A DNA stretch of 7,321 bases from Phycisphaerae bacterium (GTDB lineage Bacteria > Planctomycetota > Phycisphaerae > SM23-33): NCBI GenBank assembly GCA_030610965.1, contig JAUWQU010000176.1, positions 1 to 7,321 of the forward strand, given 5' to 3'. Below are positions 1-4,507 of this stretch, in pieces (position 1 is the first letter of the stretch; every line of letters begins with the position of its first letter). The notes under the pieces were generated by a model, which saw only the letters and a list, made by a program, of their open reading frames with translations, had not been told where the DNA came from and did no database searches. Both the position numbers and the translations under genes were made by a program.

Positions 1-1353
1 CGATTCGGGCCCGGCGCCGTTACAACCGCGCCCGCCGTCGCGGCTACCCAACCGGCGACGCAGCCCGACCGGGCCATCCCGGCCGGGGCGCTGAACGCCG
101 TGCTGGCGTTCTCCGTCCGCCAGGCATGGTCCGGCAAGGCCACCGACGAGGCCCTGCTAGGCGACCTGGCCGTGACGATGCTGGCGTGCAGCGGGAAGGT
201 CGCGAGGTTCAGCCTGCACACCGATGCGCTGGACCGCGAGTTGGAGGCCGTGCTCTCGCAGCGCGGCGGCCTCGCCAAGGCCATGCGGCTGGTGCGGGAC
301 GTGGCGCTGTCCGAGGCGGTCGTGGCGACGGTTATCGCCTCGTCCGGCGGCCTGGGCCCGGACGTGGCGGACCGGCTCGGCAAGGACCTTCGCAGCAGCA
401 ATCTCGGCGAGCGGTTCCAGGCGATCGACCGCCTCGAACGGCTTGGCGGCGCCGCGGCCGCGGACGTGATGCTCGCGCGGCTCGACGAGCTTGTCAGGAA
501 AAGCCGCTCGGCCGACCTTACGACCATCAACCGGCTTCTGCGGTCGCTGTCGAGGATCGACGACCCGCGCCTGCCCGGCAAGCTGGCCGACATGATCGCT
601 CCGGCCAAGACGAACTATGTCGCCAATTGCATAGTGATGACGCTCCTGGACGGCACGGGCACGGCCGGCAGCACCGACCATGCGGCCTACGTGCTGCCGA
701 TCATCCACAACGCGGCCCAGCGAAAGGCCACGGCCGAGCGATGGAAGGCGCTGGCGGCGTCGGCGGCATGGGGGCCGGTGCAGATCGACCGGGCCCTTGG
801 CACGAAGACCATTCCGCAAGTGGCGTGGAAGCCCGACCCGCAGACGGAGAAGCTCCTGGCGGCTTTTGTGTACTACGCGGACATAACCCGAAAAATGCTG
901 CGGACGTACAAGCCGGCGAGCCTGGCCGAGCCCCCGGCGCCGCCCGACGTTCGCCCCGCGGCGGGGAAGATCCCCGCGCCGGTGACAGGCGACGAACTCG
1001 CCTCCGCCACCGAGGCGATGGCCGACGAACTGACTCGCCTTGCCCGCGCAGCCGACGGGAAGGGCAGGTTCTCAGTCCAACTCGATACGATCGAGCTGAA
1101 CGCCAGGGCCCGCCTGGCCGCTTGCAAGACCGCGCTGCAGGCCGCGGCGGTTCGGCTGGATACGGCAGGTCGCGTGCTGGGCGTAATCGTGCGCCAGACC
1201 GACCCGCGCCCGGAGACCGACGAAGCCCTGCGGGCTCTGCGGGAGGCCCACGACAAGATTGTCGCCTCTACGACAAACGTGCTGGACGAACTGCGAGAGC
1301 TGGCTTTCCATAACCTCGTGCTGCTGGAACAGCTCCCGACCGAAGGGCCCTGA
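1..1353 (+). CDS. Unrecognised helical protein with HEAT-like repeats (5' end missing)
   Basis: The reading frame is open from base 1 to the TGA at 1351-1353, giving 450 visible residues; the true start lies upstream. A GTG at 100 is in frame, but the residues before it look coding, so I do not take it as the start. Visible residues 14-22 contain Ala-Thr-Gln-Pro-Ala-Thr-Gln-Pro, a low-complexity linker like the one behind the signal peptide of the next gene, so export is plausible but unproven. Residues of roughly 120-220 read as short amphipathic helix pairs (for example around RFQAIDRLERLGG and INRLLRSLSRIDDPRLPGKL), which resemble HEAT/Armadillo-type repeats. A Pro/Ala-rich linker follows at about 305-325, then a long Ala/Leu/Arg-rich helical C-terminus. 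I see no catalytic motif and no membrane segment. Function unknown. Coding status is well supported by length and GC-rich third positions; the HEAT assignment is only an impression. Confidence 0.85.
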   Translation, partial: RFGPGAVTTAPAVAATQPATQPDRAIPAGALNAVLAFSVRQAWSGKATDEALLGDLAVTMLACSGKVARFSLHTDALDRELEAVLSQRGGLAKAMRLVRDVALSEAVVATVIASSGGLGPDVADRLGKDLRSSNLGERFQAIDRLERLGGAAAADVMLARLDELVRKSRSADLTTINRLLRSLSRIDDPRLPGKLADMIAPAKTNYVANCIVMTLLDGTGTAGSTDHAAYVLPIIHNAAQRKATAERWKALAASAAWGPVQIDRALGTKTIPQVAWKPDPQTEKLLAAFVYYADITRKMLRTYKPASLAEPPAPPDVRPAAGKIPAPVTGDELASATEAMADELTRLARAADGKGRFSVQLDTIELNARARLAACKTALQAAAVRLDTAGRVLGVIVRQTDPRPETDEALRALREAHDKIVASTTNVLDELRELAFHNLVLLEQLPTEGP

Positions 1354-1382
1354 CCGGCGTCCTATCAAGAGTCATTCGATGA

Positions 1383-1458
1383 ATTGGGTGCCATGCTTCC
1401 GTCTTCGGAAGCATGCCCTGAGGACACATGCTTCCGAAGACGGAAGCATGGCACCAAT
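1383..1458. repeat. Nested inverted repeat (REP/MITE-like palindrome)
   Basis: Bases 1387-1415 are the exact reverse complement of 1427-1455 (29 bp), separated by the 11-nt spacer CCCTGAGGACA. With a one-base bulge the match extends to ATTG at the left edge and CAAT at the right. Each arm is itself a hairpin: CATGCTTCCG and CGGAAGCATG flank TCTT in the left arm (1392-1415) and AAGA in the right arm (1427-1450). The element sits in the gap between the first two genes. There is no transposase, no clear target duplication and no U-tract. It may be a dispersed repeat of the REP/BIME or MITE kind, and as RNA it could stabilise or terminate the upstream message. Copy number in the genome cannot be judged from one window. 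Confidence 0.85.
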
Positions 1459-1490
1459 GTTGTAACGAGCGACGGAACGCTGAGCGAGAA

Positions 1491-2372
1491 ATGAAGAACA
1501 CATTGCGACATTCCGGCAAATTGGCCGCGGTTATTGCCGCGGCGCTGACGGCCGTGCTGGCGGCGCCGGCAGTGGTTGCGACCGCTCAGACCCAGCCGGC
1601 CGCGGGGCAGCCGGCTTCGACGCAGCCGGCCTCGGATGCCGGACCGGTCGTTCCGCGGCTTCAGCCGGTGGTTCTGCCGCCGGATGAGCCCGTGACGAAG
1701 GACGACGACGACTGCGCGGCCCATCTAGCGCGAAAGCTCCTGGCCGATCCGCTCGACGCTACGTCCCGCAACGAGCTTGGCGAATTGCGAGCCCGACTGT
1801 TGCGGCGCGACGCGGACGCCCTCGATGCCTTGGTTGGCGGGCTGCGGATGTACCTGGACATCGGGCCCCAGCTCGCGGCCGGGGCGCTGGAAAGGGCGGC
1901 CGGCAACTCCAGCGCCCTTTCGCTGACGACCGATCTGCCACGGTCGTTGAAGGAGATCGTCGCCGAATCGCGGGCCTCGGCGACCGGCGAAGCGGCCCGC
2001 CCGTGCCCCAAGTGCGGCGACACGCACCTGGCGCCCTGCACGGCCTTTCGCTGCAACGGTTCGGGCTACGCGCCGTGCCCCAAGTGCGGCGGCTCGGGGC
2101 TGAATCGCGGCCCCGACAGATCCGGAACCATAAAGGTGTTTGGCCTTTGCCAGGAGTGCGGCGCCAGCGGGGTCGTGCCCTGCCAAGCCTGCGGGGGCAC
2201 CGGCTCGGTGGCCTGCCGGGCCTGCAAACCCAAACCAAGCCCGGCGGCGGCGACTCTGCTGTCGGCCGCGGAGATACAGGAAATCCGAAAGGTCATCTGT
2301 AAAGCCCAATGGATTCGCGCCGGCGGGATAGACTTATATACCAACGGAGCCAGGGCCCCCTCGCCGAAATAG
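1491..2372 (+). CDS. Exported protein with two DnaJ-like cysteine triads
   Basis: The product has 293 residues. I start at ATG 1491, because the upstream in-frame ATG at 1428 lies inside the palindromic repeat and because 1491 places a signal peptide at the N-terminus. Residues 1-32 have Lys/Arg, then a long Ala/Val/Leu core ending near VVATA, consistent with Sec export and cleavage by signal peptidase I. The Shine-Dalgarno sequence is weak. A Thr/Gln/Pro-rich linker (about 33-70) and an acidic DDDDC patch (71-75) come next, then a helical segment (75-160). Residues 172-245 hold six cysteine pairs: C172/C175, C183/C188, C196/C199, C220/C223, C231/C234 and C242/C245, several in the form CxxCGxxG. 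This resembles the zinc-binding middle domain of DnaJ (HSP40), but there is no J domain. The first member of each triad is about 48 residues from its counterpart. Likely metal binding or protein binding outside the cytoplasm; the actual role is unknown. Confidence 0.85.
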   Translation: MKNTLRHSGKLAAVIAAALTAVLAAPAVVATAQTQPAAGQPASTQPASDAGPVVPRLQPVVLPPDEPVTKDDDDCAAHLARKLLADPLDATSRNELGELRARLLRRDADALDALVGGLRMYLDIGPQLAAGALERAAGNSSALSLTTDLPRSLKEIVAESRASATGEAARPCPKCGDTHLAPCTAFRCNGSGYAPCPKCGGSGLNRGPDRSGTIKVFGLCQECGASGVVPCQACGGTGSVACRACKPKPSPAAATLLSAAEIQEIRKVICKAQWIRAGGIDLYTNGARAPSPK

Positions 2373-2407
2373 CGAAGTCACCGGGCGGTTTGTCCGATAG
2401 TTGGTTT

Positions 2408-2419
2408 CATACGCGTATG
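2408..2419. promoter_or_regulatory. 12-bp perfect palindrome CATACGCGTATG
   Basis: CATACGCGTATG is a perfect dyad, flanked by TTT on the left and, after one extra base, AAAA on the right. It lies 36 bases after the stop codon of the exported cysteine-rich protein and about 75 bases upstream of the candidate rpsA promoter. A dyad of this size could be an operator for a dimeric regulator, or simply chance. No regulator gene is in the window. Confidence 0.3.
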
Positions 2420-2420
2420 C

Positions 2421-2456
2421 AAAAAGCCCGACCGCCTGCCCGCGGGCAGGTAGGCT
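2421..2456 (-). terminator. Leftward-facing intrinsic-terminator-like hairpin
   Basis: Bases 2435-2450 form a perfect 16-bp palindrome, CCTGCCCGCGGGCAGG. It is enclosed by an outer AGCC/GGCT pair (2425-2428 with 2453-2456), with unequal internal loops. On the minus strand this GC-rich hairpin is followed directly by a run of T (the complement of 2421-2425), the usual form of a Rho-independent terminator. On the plus strand there is no U-tract after the hairpin. No minus-strand gene is evident here, so it would stop antisense transcription coming from the rpsA side. The palindromic core may also belong to a dispersed repeat. Confidence 0.45.
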
Positions 2457-2484
2457 CACGGCCGGAAATCCGCCCGATTACCTC

Positions 2485-2513
2485 TTGGCCAATCGGCCGT
2501 GGGCGTGTAGCAT
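2485..2513 (+). promoter_or_regulatory. Candidate sigma-70-type promoter for rpsA
   Basis: TTGGCC (2485-2490) and TAGCAT (2508-2513) are separated by 17 bases, and each matches the housekeeping consensus at four of six positions. Predicted transcription would begin near 2519-2520, leaving a leader of about 50 nt before ATG 2571. The position and spacing are convincing, but the hexamers are only moderate matches. Confidence 0.45.
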
Positions 2514-2522
2514 TCGCAATTC

Positions 2523-2543
2523 GCGCCGGGATCAGACCGGCGC
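2523..2543 (+). promoter_or_regulatory. 5' leader hairpin of the rpsA mRNA
   Basis: GCGCCGG (2523-2529) and CCGGCGC (2537-2543) form a perfect 7-bp GC-rich stem around a 7-nt loop, GATCAGA. It begins a few bases after the predicted transcription start and ends 17 bases before the AGGAG ribosome-binding site at 2561-2565. Such a 5'-terminal hairpin could protect the message, or take part in the autogenous control known for S1 in E. coli; the latter is speculation here. Confidence 0.4.
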
Positions 2544-2570
2544 CCGGGCTGGTTGCAACGAGGAGCTAGC

Positions 2571-4088
2571 ATGAGCACTGACAGGCAGGAGCATGGCAAC
2601 TTCCACCGCACCGACGGTAAGCTCGACGCCGAGCTTCAGAAGGAACTCGATGACGCCCTCGGCGACATGAGCATCGAGGATATGCTCGATGCCGATAGGC
2701 CCGTCGACACCAGGGGAAAGGCCGATGGCGTCCGTATTGGCAAGGTCATCGACATCCAGCACGACGACATATTCGTGGACTTCGGCGGAAAGAGCCAGGG
2801 CATACTCCAGGCCGTACAGTACGCCGACGAACCGCTGCCGGAGGTGGGGGATACCATCGAGGTGACCGTCGAGCGGTACGACGCATCCGAGGGGCTGCTG
2901 ATCCTGTCGCGCGAGGGCGCTGTCGTGGCCGCGACGTGGCGCACCCTCAAGCCCGGACAGATCGTCGAGGCATTCGTCACCGGCGCCAACACCGGCGGGC
3001 TGGAGCTGAAGTTCAACGGCATTGACGGCTTCATGCCCATGAGCATGATCGACGTCGCCCGCACCGAGGGCACGTCGCAGTACATGAACACAAAGATGAT
3101 GTGCGAGGTGGTCGACATCGACCGCGGCCGCAAGAGCGCTACGCTCTCGCGCCGCAACGTGCTCGAGGCCGAGGCCGCCGAGATGCGTGAGCAGACGATG
3201 GCGGAGCTGGCCGAGGGCAAGGTCGTCACCGGCACCGTCCGGAGCATCATGCCTTACGGCGCGTTCGTGGACATCGGCGGCGTCGACGGGCTGCTGCACA
3301 TCAGCGACATGAGCTACAGCCGCGTCGAGGACCCCAACGATATCGTCAAGACCGGCCAGAAGGTCGAGGTGATGATCCTCAAGATCGACCGCGAGAAGGA
3401 CCGCATCGGCCTGGGCCTCAAACAGGTCCAGCCGGACCCGTGGGCCGGCGTTGCCGAGAAGTGGGCCGCCGATGATATAGTCGGGGGTCGCGTGACGCGG
3501 CTTGCCGATTTCGGCGCGTTCGTGGAACTCGAACCCGGCGTCGAGGGGCTCGTGCCGATCAGCGAGATGTCCTTCGAGAAGCGAATCAAGCACCCCAGCG
3601 AGGTGCTGGCCGTCGGCGACACGCCGCAACTCCGGGTGCTGTCGGTAGACCTGGATCGCAAGCGAATCAGCCTGTCCGTCAAGCGTGTCGGCGCGGACCC
3701 GTGGGTGGGCGCATCTGTCCGCTGGCCGGAGGGGTCGGTGGTCGAGGGCGTGGTCAAGCGGGTGGAGGACTTCGGCGCGTTCGTGGAGCTGACGGCCGGC
3801 GTCGAGGGGCTCGTTCACATCAGCGAGGCCTCGGAGAACCGCGTCCGCCACATCAGCGAAGTGCTCAAGGACGGCCAACTCATCAAGGCCAAGGTCCAGA
3901 GCGTCGACGAGCAGCAGCGGCGGATCAGCCTTTCGATAAAGGCCCTTCTCGCGGACCCGAACTTTACCGGCGAGGGCATCGAGGCAGACATCCACGCCCA
4001 TTTGCAAGAGTCCGCGTCGGCCAAGAAGCGAAAGACCCCCCTCCGCGGCGGCCTCGACGGCCCCGACTGGTCGCAGTTCCTCAAGTAG
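2571..4088 (+). CDS. rpsA: Ribosomal protein S1-like, five S1 domains
   Basis: The product has 505 residues. ATG 2571 is chosen because AGGAG at 2561-2565 lies 5 bases upstream; an in-frame TTG at 2553 has no comparable site. After an acidic N-terminus with the segment MSIEDMLDA (33-41), five OB-fold S1 RNA-binding domains follow, at about 52-115, 128-195, 216-285, 301-372 and 387-458. Domains 3 to 5 are textbook, with G-x-V, YGAFVDIGGVDGLLHISDMS or FGAFVEL-GVEGLV-ISE, and a closing RISLSxK-type strand. Domains 1 and 2 are more divergent, as in other S1 proteins, where the first two usually dock on the 30S subunit. The C-terminus is Lys-rich and ends in DWSQFLK. E. coli S1 has six domains. 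The role is most likely binding mRNA on the small ribosomal subunit during initiation, in the cytoplasm. It seems to be a single-gene unit with its own promoter and a following hairpin. A non-ribosomal S1-repeat RNA-binding protein is the main alternative. Confidence 0.9.
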   Translation: MSTDRQEHGNFHRTDGKLDAELQKELDDALGDMSIEDMLDADRPVDTRGKADGVRIGKVIDIQHDDIFVDFGGKSQGILQAVQYADEPLPEVGDTIEVTVERYDASEGLLILSREGAVVAATWRTLKPGQIVEAFVTGANTGGLELKFNGIDGFMPMSMIDVARTEGTSQYMNTKMMCEVVDIDRGRKSATLSRRNVLEAEAAEMREQTMAELAEGKVVTGTVRSIMPYGAFVDIGGVDGLLHISDMSYSRVEDPNDIVKTGQKVEVMILKIDREKDRIGLGLKQVQPDPWAGVAEKWAADDIVGGRVTRLADFGAFVELEPGVEGLVPISEMSFEKRIKHPSEVLAVGDTPQLRVLSVDLDRKRISLSVKRVGADPWVGASVRWPEGSVVEGVVKRVEDFGAFVELTAGVEGLVHISEASENRVRHISEVLKDGQLIKAKVQSVDEQQRRISLSIKALLADPNFTGEGIEADIHAHLQESASAKKRKTPLRGGLDGPDWSQFLK

Positions 4089-4137
4089 TAGCACATCCCG
4101 GGCTCGCCGAAGGCAGACCATGAGCATGCCGCTATTT

Positions 4138-4162
4138 GCCCTCCGGCACTCTGCCGGAGGGC
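4138..4162 (+). terminator. Terminator-like hairpin after rpsA
   Basis: GCCCTCCGGCA (4138-4148) and TGCCGGAGGGC (4152-4162) pair perfectly over 11 bp around the 3-nt loop CTC. It lies 49 bases after the rpsA stop codon and just before the metX promoter, the expected place for an end-of-unit signal. There is no U-tract after it, so it may be a non-canonical terminator or a 3'-end stabiliser. Confidence 0.55.
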
Positions 4163-4175
4163 GTGCCTATTGCCC

Positions 4176-4204
4176 TTGACCGCTTGCGACGGGGGGCCTA
4201 TAAT
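4176..4204 (+). promoter_or_regulatory. Near-consensus sigma-70 promoter for metX-metW
   Basis: TTGACC (4176-4181), a 17-base spacer and a perfect TATAAT (4199-4204) form the best promoter in the window, with 11 of 12 hexamer bases matching consensus. The predicted transcription start is G4211, directly at the beginning of the SAM-sensing RNA. Confidence 0.8.
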
Positions 4205-4210
4205 ACGGCT

Positions 4211-4340
4211 GGCATCAAGAGTTGCGCGAGGGCACTGGCCCTTTGACCGCACGGCAACCTGTCGTTGGACGGTCTTTTCGCCAGGGCGATAAGGTGCCGC
4301 AGCCAGCCCAGTTGGGACCGACGTGGCCCATGCCGATGAT
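4211..4340 (+). promoter_or_regulatory. SAM-I-family (S-box) riboswitch
   Basis: The RNA carries the conserved core of the SAM-I family in the right order: AUCAAGAG (4214-4221), GAGGG (4228-4232), GGCCC (4237-4241), UUUGA (4242-4246), GGCAACC (4253-4259) and AAGGUGCC (4291-4298). Helix P2 forms from UGCG 4223-4226 with CGCA 4248-4251, with the GAG/UGA bases of a kink-turn, and is capped by GGG/CCC. P3 forms from GGCAACC with GGUGCC around a loop of about 33 nt. The loop bases GG (4237-4238) can make the family pseudoknot with CC (4303-4304), which lie 4 nt after P3 as in classical members. The ligand-contacting bases C4255, A4256, A4257, U4295 and G4296 are kept. P4 is plausibly 4307-4326. 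The exact P1 partner is unresolved, so the 3' boundary is approximate. It should bind S-adenosylmethionine and lower metX-metW expression when SAM is plentiful. Confidence 0.85.
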
Positions 4341-4507
4341 GTTTCGGCGTCGAGCAATCTGGCCGAGGTGCTTTGCCAGGCCGGCCTGCCGGACGGCGCA
4401 TGTCAGCCCATTGGCCTGTCTGCACTCCCGCGTGGTTCCCGGTTCGGCGCGACTGTTTTGCAGGGCAAGGGCTTTGTTCGTCAGTGTGCCGTAAGAGAGA
4501 GCAAACA
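4341..4507 (+). other. Leader between riboswitch aptamer and metX-metW (expression platform)
   Basis: These 167 bases must hold the on/off part of the riboswitch, but its mechanism is not obvious. TCGGC (4344-4348) can pair either with GCCGA at 4332-4336, which overlaps the likely 3' strand of P1, or with a second GCCGA at 4362-4366, a possible pair of alternative folds. A 12-bp palindrome, CAGGCCGGCCTG, lies at 4377-4388. There is no classical stem followed by a U-run; the only T-run is TTTT at 4456-4459, after a weak CGCG/CGCG pairing. A GTG-initiated 65-codon frame (4323-4520) crosses the region without clear gene features. The last bases carry the weak Shine-Dalgarno sequence AGAGAGA (4494-4500). 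Confidence 0.5.

Noticed and set aside
126..1313. A second plus-strand frame of 395 codons overlapping the first gene.
   Set aside because: Product is extremely rich in Arg, Gly and Pro with no helix pattern, typical of an out-of-frame reading of GC-rich DNA; the frame open from base 1 is the better gene.
1383..1458. The nested palindrome as a CRISPR repeat unit or an intrinsic terminator.
   Set aside because: There are only two arms in inverted rather than direct orientation, with no spacer series, and no U-tract follows the stem.
1428..1490. N-terminal extension of the exported cysteine-rich protein from ATG 1428.
   Set aside because: It would lie inside the repeat and bury the signal peptide behind 21 unrelated residues.
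1365..1724. Minus-strand short frames running through the nested palindrome.
   Set aside because: They owe their start and openness to the inverted repeat, have no ribosome-binding site, and overlap the signal-peptide region of the real gene.
2532..4127. A 531-codon minus-strand open frame spanning the whole rpsA gene.
   Set aside because: It is the mirror of a GC-rich, strongly codon-biased gene; the translation (Leu/Asp/Ala/His-rich) has no domain-like pattern, whereas the plus strand has five S1 domains.
4373..4507. N-terminal extension of MetX-MetW from ATG 4373.
   Set aside because: The added 45 residues are Cys/Arg-rich, do not look like MetX N-termini, and fall in the riboswitch leader; GTG 4508 has a nearby AGAGAGA.
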